Of a stretch of 64,000 nt of DNA, positions 26,183 through 35,900 are shown in pieces. Source of the stretch: UBA8296 sp031581145 (GTDB taxonomy: Bacteria > Bacteroidota > Rhodothermia > Balneolales > Balneolaceae); contig JAVLBP010000003.1 in assembly GCA_031581145.1 (NCBI GenBank), forward strand, positions 62,001 through 126,000, given 5' to 3'. The notes under the pieces were generated by a model. That model made no database searches. It had not been told where the DNA came from and was given only the letters and a program-made list of their open reading frames with translations. The stretch's first letter is position 1. Each line of letters opens with the position of its first letter. The translations under genes were made by a program, and so were the position numbers.

Positions 26183-27004
26183 TTACCCCTTTCGACAAAA
26201 GAAGATCATCCTAGAGGAGATTTGAGAATCAAAGGGTTGACCATCATAATGGCCTGCCATCATGTCAATCGACAGTCCTACCTCCGAAAATTGTTTTTCA
26301 AACCAGGTTTGAGGGTGCAACCGTACCTCCTCACGGGCATGATATTCGTCTGGCAGATCTTCAAGAATACGCGCGTCCTCTACTAGAGTTGGCTCTGCCG
26401 TTTTCTTGACAAAGTGCATCTCTTTGACCACTCGATCTACGTCCAATGATCGAGTGATATGGACATCATAGCCTGGTATGGACTGCTCTTCGGATTCTTT
26501 AAGGTTGGCAATAACCCATGTGGGATTGAGCGTATCCATCAAGAACCAACCATCCTCAACCATCATCTGTACCACAGCATCAATCACGCGTCGATCATCC
26601 ATGGGGTCTACGAAATAACCAAACGAGGTGAATAGGTTAAAAATCCCGTCAAAAGTTGTTGGTAGAGCCTCTCTCATATCTCCCTGAAGAAAGGTTACAG
26701 ATGAAGACACCTGAGCCTGCTCTGCCTTCTTTGTCGCATCTTTGAGCGATTGAGGAGATAAATCAAGACCTGTTACTCTAAACCCTCGCTGAGCAAGCGC
26801 GACGGAGTGTCTACCTCGCCCACATCCAAGATCTAAGACATGAGCAGGCGGCTTGATATTGAGATCTTTTTCGAGCCAATCAACCAATTGGTAGGCCTCT
26901 TGTCCATCACGGTGCGCATATAGTAACTTGTAGAACTGAGTATCAAACCACGTAGCGTACCAAGGTTGGGATTCTTGGGAGGTTGAATTAGAGCCTTGTG
27001 GCAT
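26183..27004 (-). CDS. Class I SAM-dependent methyltransferase
   Basis: The 273-residue cytoplasmic protein contains the SAM-binding motif I VLDLGCGRGRHSVALA (about 58-73), an acidic motif GLDLSPQSL, and motif post-II around FDGIFNLFTSFGYF. The segment NLFTSFGYF followed by a long C-terminal beta region is typical of a broad bacterial group of methyltransferases (Methyltransf_25-like) whose substrates are unknown. It is divergent from pyrF with only 41 bases between the start codons, so the promoters overlap or abut. Confidence 0.82.
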   Translation of the reverse strand: MPQGSNSTSQESQPWYATWFDTQFYKLLYAHRDGQEAYQLVDWLEKDLNIKPPAHVLDLGCGRGRHSVALAQRGFRVTGLDLSPQSLKDATKKAEQAQVSSSVTFLQGDMREALPTTFDGIFNLFTSFGYFVDPMDDRRVIDAVVQMMVEDGWFLMDTLNPTWVIANLKESEEQSIPGYDVHITRSLDVDRVVKEMHFVKKTAEPTLVEDARILEDLPDEYHAREEVRLHPQTWFEKQFSEVGLSIDMMAGHYDGQPFDSQISSRMIFFCRKG

Positions 27005-27031
27005 AAATAGAGGGTTATTGTTGGGTTTTCG

Positions 27032-27039
27032 TAACTTTG
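27032..27039 (+). promoter_or_regulatory. Bacteroidota-type -7 element before pyrF
   Basis: TAACTTTG matches the TAnnTTTG consensus of the primary sigma factor of Bacteroidota. It ends six bases before the pyrF ATG at 27046, so the expected transcript start would fall at or next to the start codon. The upstream -33 element is not clear. Confidence 0.35.
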
Positions 27040-27045
27040 CGCATC

Positions 27046-27924
27046 ATGAAATCGGAGAAATATACAGACAAACTAGCTTCCTCTATACGGGAAACCGAAT
27101 CGGTGGCATGTATCGGGTTAGATCCCGTTCCTGAACGTTTACCCCCATCTATTCTCGAAAATGAGGATCCTTTAGACCAACAAATACTGACATTTTGCAA
27201 AGAAGTTGTCGACGTAACCACTCCGTACGCTGCGGCCTTCAAAATCAATACCGCTTTTTTTGAACAGCTTGGCGCTCGTGGCTGGGAACTCATGGAAGAA
27301 TTTGTAGAGTACATTCCCGAAAACAAAGTGGTCATTTTGGATGCAAAGCGTGGGGATATTGGCAATACCGCGAAAGCATATGCTCGCGCACTATTTGATG
27401 CTGTAGGTGCAGATGCGGTGACGGTGAACCCTTTAATGGGTCTTGAGACCCTTGAGTCCTTTGTAGAGGAGGAGTGGCAGGGAATCTATGCACTTGCCTA
27501 CACATCCAACCCTGGAGCTGAGCAATTTTTGAAACTCCCCTTGCAGGGAGGTGGGACACTTTCTATGGCGATTGCGAAAGCGCTCGTAGAGTTTCAGAAA
27601 GACCCCCTTGTGGAAGGTTCCGTAGGCCTTGTTGTTGGTGCAACCCAGCCTGAAGATGCGAAAGAGGTGCTTGAGCTTTCAGGAGATGCCCCTCTCCTAA
27701 TCCCTGGATTAGGCGCTCAAGGGGGTGACGTAGAAGACTGGGTAATGCTTTTGAAATCGTATCAGGGCTTGCCTCTATTTAATTCCAGCCGAGCCGTCCT
27801 CTACGCTCATGAAGAGGATGACACGGGGTTGAGTTGGCAACAAGCCACAGAGATTGCAGCTCTGACCTTTAAGAACTCTTTGCAGGCGATTACCTCGCAT
27901 GTGATTGATACAACGAATCAGTGA
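27046..27924 (+). CDS. pyrF: Orotidine 5'-phosphate decarboxylase, type 2
   Basis: PyrF makes UMP from OMP. The 292-residue length and motif arrangement fit the type 2 family: CIGLDPVPERLP near the start, AAFKINTAFFEQLG, and the catalytic ILDAKRGDIGNTA with its Lys and Asp residues, then TVNPLMGLETL and LLIPGLGAQGGD. ATG 27046 is preferred to the in-frame TTG at 27037, which lies inside the promoter-like element. Its stop codon overlaps the GTG of rnhA by four bases (GTGA). Confidence 0.94.
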   Translation: MKSEKYTDKLASSIRETESVACIGLDPVPERLPPSILENEDPLDQQILTFCKEVVDVTTPYAAAFKINTAFFEQLGARGWELMEEFVEYIPENKVVILDAKRGDIGNTAKAYARALFDAVGADAVTVNPLMGLETLESFVEEEWQGIYALAYTSNPGAEQFLKLPLQGGGTLSMAIAKALVEFQKDPLVEGSVGLVVGATQPEDAKEVLELSGDAPLLIPGLGAQGGDVEDWVMLLKSYQGLPLFNSSRAVLYAHEEDDTGLSWQQATEIAALTFKNSLQAITSHVIDTTNQ

Positions 27925-28358
27925 ACACCATCATCCTATACACCGACGGTGCGTGCTCTGGTAATCCGGGTCCAGGTGGCTGGGCTGCATTGCTCATGCA
28001 CGGAGATCATGAAAAAATGCTTTCTGGGAGTGATCCCAACACCACCAACAATCGTATGGAAATGATGGCGGTGATTGAAGGTCTAAGGGCCTTGCAAAAG
28101 CCTTGCCTTGTGCGTGTGCATAGTGATTCGGCCTACATTATCAATGCGTTTACACAAGGGTGGATTGACAATTGGGTGCGTCGTGGATGGAAAAAAGCGG
28201 ACAAAAAACCTGTCGAAAATCAAGACTTATGGCGTGACATGATCCAAGCCATGGAACAGCACACTGTGGAATGGGTCAAAGTGAAAGGTCATAGCGATGA
28301 TGTATTGAATCAACGAGTGGATGAGCAGGCCGTGATCGAATCCAAGCGGGTCTCCTAA
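27921..28358 (+). CDS. rnhA: Ribonuclease HI
   Basis: RNase HI cleaves RNA in RNA-DNA hybrids. The 145-residue protein has all four carboxylates in context: YTDGACSGNPGPGGW, NNRMEMMAVIEGL, VHSDSAYI and NQRVDEQA, together with the basic WVRRGWKKADKKPV loop and the HSDD segment holding the catalytic histidine. The start is GTG at 27921, in a GTGA overlap with pyrF, so the two are translationally coupled. It ends 20 bases from the convergent tsaD gene. Confidence 0.95.
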   Translation: MNTIILYTDGACSGNPGPGGWAALLMHGDHEKMLSGSDPNTTNNRMEMMAVIEGLRALQKPCLVRVHSDSAYIINAFTQGWIDNWVRRGWKKADKKPVENQDLWRDMIQAMEQHTVEWVKVKGHSDDVLNQRVDEQAVIESKRVS

Positions 28359-28378
28359 GCTACACCCATCGCCAACCA

Positions 28379-29425
28379 TCAACGTGTCGATCGCATCCAT
28401 TGCCTGGCGTACGGCTCAAGAGGTACATATTGCTGGTCGCGATGCGTAAGATGATAAGCTTGACGACAAATCATTCCACCATTATCAGTACAAAGCTCTA
28501 TCGATGGTATATGCAAATCGATACCATGCTCATCACAACTAGATGCAAAGGTTTCGCGCAGCCGACGATTGGCAGACACTCCACCAGCCACAACCAATGT
28601 GCGGGCTCCGGTTTGTTGACAAGCCTCAAGAGCTTTTTTTCGTAATACCTCGGTAATGGCAACATTTATACCCGCAGCAAGATCCGGCAACTCTTCTCCA
28701 AGTCGCTGGTTAATATCATCCTGATCTAGGTCTGAGACCACGCCATAATGTTCTTCAAGAAACCTGCGCAAATGGGTTTTGAGCCCAGAAAAGCTAAACT
28801 CATAAGGTTGATCTAACATAGATTGAGGGAATGAAAAACGAGTCGGATCACCCAACTGGGCAAGTGCATCAACCGTGGGGCCAGCTGGATACCCAAGCCC
28901 CATCATTTTCCCAATTTTGTCGAAGGCTTCCCCAGCAGCATCATCTCGAGTCTCACCCAAAAGACGATTATCCTCTTCAGAAGGTCCACTGATGTATTCT
29001 AATCGAGTATGGCCACCACTTACGATGAGTGCAACGTATGGGTAGGGGATATCTTGGTCTTCAACATCTACCCATGCGGCCATTTTATGGGCCTCCAAGT
29101 GATCGACGCCGATGAGTGGATGGCCTGTTTGGGCCGCTAAACCTTTGGCAAAAGAGAGTCCAACGAGCAGGCTTCCCATGAGCCCTGGACCAAGAGTCAC
29201 GGCAATCCTATCCAGCTCTTCAATAGCCACGCCAGCATCTGCTAATGCACGCTCTACGACAGAGGTGATAGCTTGATCATGCGCACGGGAGGCCATTTCG
29301 GGAACAACACCCCCAAAAGCTTGATGTCCTAGCTGTGAGGACCGAACGTTTGAAAGCAGGCTTACACCCCGGGAAACTGCAGCCGCCGTATCATCACACG
29401 ACGACTCAATCCCTAAGATGTTCAC
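28379..29425 (-). CDS. tsaD: tRNA N6-adenosine threonylcarbamoyltransferase
   Basis: TsaD is the catalytic subunit that makes t6A at position 37 of ANN-decoding tRNAs. The 348-residue protein starts ILGIESSCDDTAAAV, has the metal-binding DHLEAHK motif, IVSGGHTRLEYI, and GGVSANRRLRE near the end. It starts at GTG 29425, overlapping the dnaK stop by four bases (GTGA), an arrangement that implies coupled translation with the heat-shock chaperone. Confidence 0.95.
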   Translation of the reverse strand: MNILGIESSCDDTAAAVSRGVSLLSNVRSSQLGHQAFGGVVPEMASRAHDQAITSVVERALADAGVAIEELDRIAVTLGPGLMGSLLVGLSFAKGLAAQTGHPLIGVDHLEAHKMAAWVDVEDQDIPYPYVALIVSGGHTRLEYISGPSEEDNRLLGETRDDAAGEAFDKIGKMMGLGYPAGPTVDALAQLGDPTRFSFPQSMLDQPYEFSFSGLKTHLRRFLEEHYGVVSDLDQDDINQRLGEELPDLAAGINVAITEVLRKKALEACQQTGARTLVVAGGVSANRRLRETFASSCDEHGIDLHIPSIELCTDNGGMICRQAYHLTHRDQQYVPLEPYARQWMRSTR

Positions 29426-31386
29426 TTATCCTCTTTTTTGTCGCCCTCATCAGCGCTATCAGCGTCCGAGGCTTCCTCTTCTTCAATCACTTCATAATCG
29501 GCATCCACAGCGTCATCGCTTGCTTCAGAAGAGTCTGCACCTCCAGAGCCATCACCCTCGGCCCCTGCTGCACCCCCTTCTTCGGCAGCTGCTTGGTAAA
29601 TTTCTTGCGAAGCAGCAGACCATGCTGCATTTACGGCAGCAATCGCACCTTCGATAGCCTCTAGATCCTCACCTTCATTTGCTTTTTCCAGCTCTTCTAG
29701 GGCAGACTCAATCTTCGATTTGTTGTCATCTGAGATTTTGTCTTTGTACTCATCAAGTTGCTTGCGCGTAGAGAAGACCAAGTTTTCAGCCTGATTTTTC
29801 ACCTCAACCTGCTTTCGGAGTTTTTCGTCTTCCTCAGCATGGTCTTCGGCGGCTTTGCGCATTTGTTCGATCTCCGCATCACTAAGTCCAGAGCTTGATT
29901 CGATGCGAATGCTTTGCTCTTTGCCAGTTCCCTTGTCTTTAGCAGATACGTTGAGCACGCCATTGGCGTCCATGTCAAACGTCACTTCAACCTGTGGCAC
30001 ACCACGCGGCGCTGGTGGGATACCATCTAGGTGAAAGCGGCCGAGTGTGCGATTATCCTGCGCACGTGCCCGCTCACCCTGCAGAATATGAATCTCCACA
30101 CTGCTTTGATTGTCAGCAGCTGTTGAAAAGACTTCCGTTTTCGATGTAGGAATCGTGCTATTAGACTCAATCAGCTTGGTCATCACCCCACCTAGAGTCT
30201 CAATACCAAGAGTCAGTGGTGTTACATCCAACAAGACAACATCCTCAACATCTCCTGCTAAGACACCCCCTTGTATCGATGCACCGACAGCGACCACCTC
30301 ATCAGGATTGACCCCTTTGCTAGGCTCTTTGCCAAAGAACTCATTAACCACTTCCTGAATCTTTGGAATTCGAGTTGAGCCACCCACAAGAATCACTTGG
30401 TCGATGTCACTTTTCGAGATACCAGCATCTTTTAACGCCGTTTCACAGGGACTAATGGTCCGCTTGACCAAATCATCAGCCAGCTGCTCAAATTTTGAGC
30501 GCGTAATATCCAGATTAATATGCTTAGGCCCTGCATCAGTCGCCGTGATGAACGGCAAATTCACGTTGGTTTTTTGTGAACTTGAGAGTTCAATCTTGGC
30601 TTTCTCGGCAGCATCTTTGAGTCGCTGCATAGCCATGGGGTCTTGGCGTAAATCGACACCCTCTTCTTTTTTGAACTCATCGGCCAAGTAATCAATCAGT
30701 TTTTGGTCAAAATCGTCCCCACCTAGATGGGTATCCCCACTGGTTGATTTCACCTCAAATACACCATCGCCTAGCTCAAGGACAGACACATCAAACGTCC
30801 CCCCACCCAAGTCATACACGATAATGGTTTGGTCGGTCTCTTTCTTATCCAAACCGTAGGCCAGCGCTGCGGCTGTCGGCTCATTAATAATACGTTTTAC
30901 CTCAAGACCTGCAATTTTACCTGCTTCTTGAGTCGCTTTACGCTGAGCATCATTGAAATAAGCTGGCACCGTCACAGCTGCCTCGGTAACCTTTTCACCC
31001 AAATACTCCTCAGCAGTTTGCTTCATTTTTTGCAATACCATCGCTGAGATTTCTTGGGGTGCATACAAGCGGTCATCAATTTTGATACGCGCTGTCCCGT
31101 CATCACCTTTCTCGACGGCATACGCGACTTGACCCGACTCCTCCTTCACCTCGTCGAACATCCGTCCCATGAAGCGCTTCACGGAGGCAATCGTTTTTTC
31201 GGGGTTGGTAATCGCTTGACGCTTAGCAGGCGCACCTACCATTCGCTCACCCTCTTTTGAGAAGGCTACAACCGAAGGTGTTGTACGACCTCCCTCTGCA
31301 TTCTGAATCACCACAGGCTCGCCACCTTCCATAACGGCAACGCATGAGTTTGTGGTCCCTAAGTCAATTCCTATGATTTTACCCAT
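29422..31386 (-). CDS. dnaK: Chaperone protein DnaK (Hsp70)
   Basis: The 654-residue Hsp70 shows IGIDLGTTNSCVAVMEGG at the N-terminus, DLGGGTFDVSVLELG and the substrate-domain linker DVVLLDVTPLTLGIETLGG. The C-terminal tail is acidic (about 600-654, rich in E, D, S) and lacks an exact EEVD-like end. grpE and dnaJ are not adjacent; tsaD is coupled directly after it. AAGGA lies ahead of the ATG. The 5' region holds a 16-base duplication and interlocked inverted repeats, with no CIRCE element visible. Confidence 0.97.
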   Translation of the reverse strand: MGKIIGIDLGTTNSCVAVMEGGEPVVIQNAEGGRTTPSVVAFSKEGERMVGAPAKRQAITNPEKTIASVKRFMGRMFDEVKEESGQVAYAVEKGDDGTARIKIDDRLYAPQEISAMVLQKMKQTAEEYLGEKVTEAAVTVPAYFNDAQRKATQEAGKIAGLEVKRIINEPTAAALAYGLDKKETDQTIIVYDLGGGTFDVSVLELGDGVFEVKSTSGDTHLGGDDFDQKLIDYLADEFKKEEGVDLRQDPMAMQRLKDAAEKAKIELSSSQKTNVNLPFITATDAGPKHINLDITRSKFEQLADDLVKRTISPCETALKDAGISKSDIDQVILVGGSTRIPKIQEVVNEFFGKEPSKGVNPDEVVAVGASIQGGVLAGDVEDVVLLDVTPLTLGIETLGGVMTKLIESNSTIPTSKTEVFSTAADNQSSVEIHILQGERARAQDNRTLGRFHLDGIPPAPRGVPQVEVTFDMDANGVLNVSAKDKGTGKEQSIRIESSSGLSDAEIEQMRKAAEDHAEEDEKLRKQVEVKNQAENLVFSTRKQLDEYKDKISDDNKSKIESALEELEKANEGEDLEAIEGAIAAVNAAWSAASQEIYQAAAEEGGAAGAEGDGSGGADSSEASDDAVDADYEVIEEEEASDADSADEGDKKEDK

Positions 31387-31401
31387 AATCTTTTAATCCT
31401 T

Positions 31402-31433
31402 TTGTGCTTTCTTTGGCTTGTGCTTTCTTTGGC
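31402..31433 (-). repeat. Perfect 16-base tandem duplication in the dnaK leader
   Basis: On the minus strand GCCAAAGAAAGCACAA occurs twice head to tail, ending 15 bases before the dnaK start codon. Confidence 0.9.
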
Positions 31434-31436
31434 GAA

Positions 31437-31473
31437 TAACGCAAGAACATATCTTGCTTGTCTATTGGCGTTA
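31437..31473. promoter_or_regulatory. Interlocked inverted repeats upstream of dnaK
   Basis: GCAAGA-ACATA-TCTTGC is a perfect dyad (31441-31457), and TAACGC/GCGTTA (31437-31442, 31468-31473) forms a second, wider pair overlapping it. They lie 50-90 bases upstream of dnaK, where a heat-shock operator would be expected, but the sequence is not CIRCE (TTAGCACTC-N9-GAGTGCTAA). Confidence 0.35.
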
Positions 31474-31520
31474 AGGGCAATGATGGTGCCAAAGAGAGCT
31501 CTCAGACCTAGTCCTGCAAT

Positions 31521-31542
31521 TTTGGCAGAGTATTATGCCAAA
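31521..31542 (-). terminator. Probable stem-loop terminator after aroA
   Basis: TTTGGCA and TGCCAAA pair perfectly across an eight-base loop, two bases after the aroA stop codon. Only ATT follows, so U-run support is weak. Confidence 0.4.
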
Positions 31543-31543
31543 T

Positions 31544-32950
31544 TCACGGTGCCTGAGGACCATTCTGAAGCCTCGAAAGGTCTTGATAAAACGTTGGGTA
31601 AGATATTGACGCGCATGATCCACCCTTAATCACGGACGCCGCCTCCTTTGGATCTGTACATGATGCAAGAATAGCTGCGGCCATAGCAATACGGTGGTCA
31701 TGTCGTGCGTCGACGTGAAACGGCTTGGGACAAAAATCGGGGCGGCCATGAATAACCATCCCATCCGGTTTCTCTTGACACGACACTCCTGCGGCATTCA
31801 GTACCGAAGCCATCGCTGCAATGCGATCTGTCTCTTTAATACGCAATTCAGATGCATCCCGGATCTCGGAAATACCATCGGCAAACGCCATCGCTACCAT
31901 TAACGCAGGGATCTCATCGATTACACCTGGAATTTGGTCGCCCGAAAGCGTCAACGGTTTCAACGTATGACCGCTCTGTAATGATTGCATCATTAGGGAC
32001 CCATGGGGCTCAACCTTGGGCACATGCCTCTTAGGATCACTCCTGTCAACCTCATCCCATTCAATTTGAGCCCCCATTCGTCGGAGCACCTCAAAGACGT
32101 GCACCCGTGTTGGATTGCGCCCAACTCCTGGCGCTTTAATCTCGACATGGTTGTGAATCGCACTTAGTACAGCCCAAAACGTAGCAGCCGAGGGATCCTT
32201 TGGAACCGTGAAGTTGATCGCCTGACATGGCGTCAAGCTAGAGGTTTGGATCCATCCTTGATCATCTTTGTCAAGCTCTAGCATACGCTCGGTATGGTCT
32301 CGGCTTTGCTCGGGTTCACGCACAGCTACACCTTCTGCAAGGAACAATCCTGCCAGTAAAAGCGCCGATTTGACTTGTGCGGAGGCAACATCTAGATCAA
32401 ACCTGACAGCTTGTCCTTCCTTTTGGGCAGGAATCGGTTCTCGTTGCAACAGATGGATGGGGGCCTTTCCGTCTGCATTGCCCGTCTTGGATTGAACACC
32501 TAATCGGGCAAGTGGCTCAAGGACTCGTCCCATGGGGCGGCGACGCAGTGAGACGTCTCCATCTAGGACTACGTTCACACCAGCTCCGCCCAGCAGTCCC
32601 AATAATAATCGCATCGTTGTTCCTGAATTGCCACAATCAAGGACATCCCCCTTGTCCACACGAATGTTTTGCCATCGATCTCTGCCAAACCCATGTACAA
32701 GGACCCTCTGAGTTCCAGGATGCGTAGCACTTGGCTCCACCTCAATCTCTACTCCTAGGGTGCGAAGACAGGCTAGGGTTGATTGAGGGTCCTCAGCCTG
32801 TGAGTACCCTTCAATCACAGAATCTTCCTCCGAAAGGCTCGCAAATAATGCTGCGCGATGAGCAATGGACTTATCGGGCGGTAAATGAAGGGTCCCAGCT
32901 AAACCAGATGCTCCAGAAACGGGTATATCCTGAGGGGTTGACTCTGACAT
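31544..32950 (-). CDS. aroA: 3-phosphoshikimate 1-carboxyvinyltransferase (EPSP synthase)
   Basis: AroA joins shikimate 3-phosphate with PEP on the way to chorismate. The 468-residue protein has LPPDKSIAHRAALFASL, LDCGNSGTTMRLLLGLLGG and RIKETDRIAAMA, with DARHDHRIAMAAAILAS near the end, all expected in EPSP synthases. It is a little longer than the usual 430-450 residues, owing to loops. It starts three bases after the TPR gene stop, so it is the last gene of the run that begins at 38465. Confidence 0.95.
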   Translation of the reverse strand: MSESTPQDIPVSGASGLAGTLHLPPDKSIAHRAALFASLSEEDSVIEGYSQAEDPQSTLACLRTLGVEIEVEPSATHPGTQRVLVHGFGRDRWQNIRVDKGDVLDCGNSGTTMRLLLGLLGGAGVNVVLDGDVSLRRRPMGRVLEPLARLGVQSKTGNADGKAPIHLLQREPIPAQKEGQAVRFDLDVASAQVKSALLLAGLFLAEGVAVREPEQSRDHTERMLELDKDDQGWIQTSSLTPCQAINFTVPKDPSAATFWAVLSAIHNHVEIKAPGVGRNPTRVHVFEVLRRMGAQIEWDEVDRSDPKRHVPKVEPHGSLMMQSLQSGHTLKPLTLSGDQIPGVIDEIPALMVAMAFADGISEIRDASELRIKETDRIAAMASVLNAAGVSCQEKPDGMVIHGRPDFCPKPFHVDARHDHRIAMAAAILASCTDPKEAASVIKGGSCASISYPTFYQDLSRLQNGPQAP

Positions 32951-32953
32951 GGG

Positions 32954-35900
32954 TTACCCTGAAGCATCCAAGAGGGTTTGGGCATCTTTGGCTGCTTGCG
33001 TGTTAGGATAGGTTTGCATTAACCGGTCCAACCAAACACGCGCCTCTGCGACATTTTCATCTAAAATATAGAGCTCACCTAGGCGGAACATCGACCTCGA
33101 GGCCCACTCTTCAAACGCCTCATACAACACTGTCACTTGTTCATATTCATTTTTTGCACGTGTGGCATCGCCTTCAAGTTGATAGCTCCGGGCATGGAGA
33201 TAGTTTGCTTCAGCAACTTGCTCCCGAATGCCCACGGATCGAGCAGGCGCCAACACCTCTCGTGCCTCAACGAGCTTCCCTTGATCCATATAAAGCCGTG
33301 CCAAGCCTGTTCGTGCTTGCAGTGAGCTGGGTTGCTCTTCAAGAAGTGTATTATATAGCTCAAGTGATTGCGCTTGATCGTCTTCGGATCCAAGTCTTCT
33401 GTAAGCCTCCGCTAAACCAAGCAACGCTTCCACCCTAAAACGATCATCTCCATCTTGAAGTTGTTCGAACCAATCGATCGCACCCATCAGATCCCCCTCT
33501 TCTAACGCCATCTGACCTAACGTAGTGAGGCCAAACAATCGTTGCTCAGAGCCAGGAAATTGATTCACAAGGGTCCCATAAGCCTCTTTGGCGCCACTAC
33601 GATCACCCAGTTGACGCTTGGCATCGCCAATCCCAGCATAGGCCGCTGGGAGTGAAGCTTCACGATTGGTCACCCGAATGTATTGCTCAAATTCTCGGAT
33701 CGCTGTTTGGTAATCCCCTGACTGCACCAACGACTCGGCTTGTCTAAACCTCAACCGATCCGCCGTTGTGGTGCTAGGATGACTTTCTAAAAAGGACTCC
33801 AACAGCTCCTCCGCATCGGATTCTTCGCCTAAAAAGAGCGTCGCATACTGAATCCCGTCAATCGCATCAATGATGTAGCTACTGCGTGGGTACGCTTCCA
33901 ATATGTTTTGGTAGGCCTCAACAGCCGACTCATACTCTCCCGCATTGTAATAGGCATCTCCAATGGCGAATTGAGCCCGTGCTGCCCACGAAATCCCTGG
34001 GCTTTGATCGATGAGGCGTTCAAACTCCTCAACTGCCTGACTTGTATTACCGAGGGTTAAGAATAAATAGCCAATATTATACTGCGCTTGCTCCCGTACC
34101 CTGGTAAAGGGATAGATTCGCAAGAGTTTGCGAAACTCCTCAATCGCCTCCATTTCCAAACCAGCGCGATAATAACTATTCGCGACTTGGAACATGGCAT
34201 AATCACCCCCTGGCTCCGCTCCATAGGCTCGTTGGTACGTCTCAATGGCTTGATCATAGGCACCCGTTGCAAAATAGGCATCACCCAAGCGGAGGCGCGC
34301 ATCGGTATCAAAAGGGTAAAGGGCAATCGGAGGGGGATTATAATCAGACAAAAAAGCCTCCATAGGCTCAATGACCTTTTCATACTCCCCATTCATAAAG
34401 TGTGCCCAGGCCCACGCATACCTCGCAGCACCCAAAAACTCATGGCCTGGATACCGTCCCACAAATGACTCAAAGGATGCCGCTGCTTCACCATATTGCC
34501 CCAATTGAAACAGCGCATCGGCAGACCAAAACAACGATTCTGAAGCCAGTCGGGCTACCGTGGCTTGATCTTCCTCGCTCACCCCACGCACACGTTGACC
34601 CTCCTGAAAAACACCCTCAAATAATGGCTGTGCTTGTTCATATGCCTGATTGATGTACAATACCCATGCTTTTTGAAAGCGTGCCTGGATCTTAGCGGCC
34701 GCCGCAACGGCTTGATGAGTCTCAGCAAGCTCGAATGCTTGAAGTGCACGTGTATATTCGCCGTTAGCAAAATAAACTTCCCCCAACAAGCTCAACACAT
34801 CACCAGGACGCTTTAGCTCGTCAACATCTTGAGCTAGCCCCCTCAACAAATCAATCGCCTCACCAAAACGACCCCGTTCAAACAACACCACACTATACTC
34901 ATAGGTCGCCTCTTCAACAAATACCCCTTCTTGAAACCGTTCTTGAAACTTCTCAAAACGCTCAATGGATAAGTCTAATCGATTGGCAAGCTTATGATTT
35001 ACAGCGGTATAGTACAGAGCTTTTTGAGCAAGCTCATCTTCACCCTTTGATGCCTCTGAAAAGGACCTTGCCGCCCAATGGTATATTCCTTGATAATGAT
35101 ACACCCACCCAAGTCCGTAATGAGACATACGCTCCTCGGGTGTTCCCTTTGTCAGATTAATAGCCTGCAAGTAGTAACGAACCGCCTCATCATACCGCTG
35201 CAATGCTTTATAGCTCTCTGCTGCGAGATAAACGGCTTTGTGCTCTGCCTCACCTTCAATGTAAGGGAGCGCGTCTAAAAAGGCTTGGGCAGCTTGTTCA
35301 AATTGTCTCTCTTGATAATACGATTCCCCTAATGCGGTGCCGATACGACGCGTCGTGGGGTGAAAGGGGTGCGCTTCACGGAGTTGCTCGAACGTTTCGG
35401 CCGACTTGTCGTAGGCTTGATTTTCTAGGTACAACCGACCAGCAGAGTAATAGGCCTCCGGTGCTTGGGGTTGCTCTGGCGTTCGTTGCGTCAGTGCTAA
35501 AAATGATGCCAAAGATTGGTCTATGTCACCTGCTTCAAGTGCAGTCTCTGCTTCCCAGTACAACACTCGTGCCAACGCTTCTTGATCAACACGACTTTGC
35601 TTTGCCTTCGTGAAATACTCACGAGCTTTTTTGGGTCGGTTTGAGTCCCAATAATAATGGCCAACCGTTTCATAGAGCTGGCGGGCCAAAGCCCCATGCG
35701 GAAATGCCTCACCATAGGCTACGACCAATGGTTCCACTTGATCAGGTTGAGTCTCAAGAATCAGCCGAATGCGATAGATCCATGCTGATTCTTTGAGCGA
35801 GGCCTCAGCTTCAGGGTGCTCACAAAGCGTTTCAAAGCCAGAAAGTGCCTCTATCCAAAGACCTTGTTGCATCGCCTCCACAGCCGACTGATAGAGCTCT

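Noticed and set aside
31387..31543. CIRCE (HrcA) operator upstream of dnaK.
   Set aside because: No TTAGCACTC-N9-GAGTGCTAA or close variant; only unrelated inverted repeats.
31402..31629. 75-codon plus-strand frame in the dnaK-aroA spacer.
   Set aside because: Begins inside the 16-base duplication of the dnaK leader and covers the aroA end; no supporting signal.
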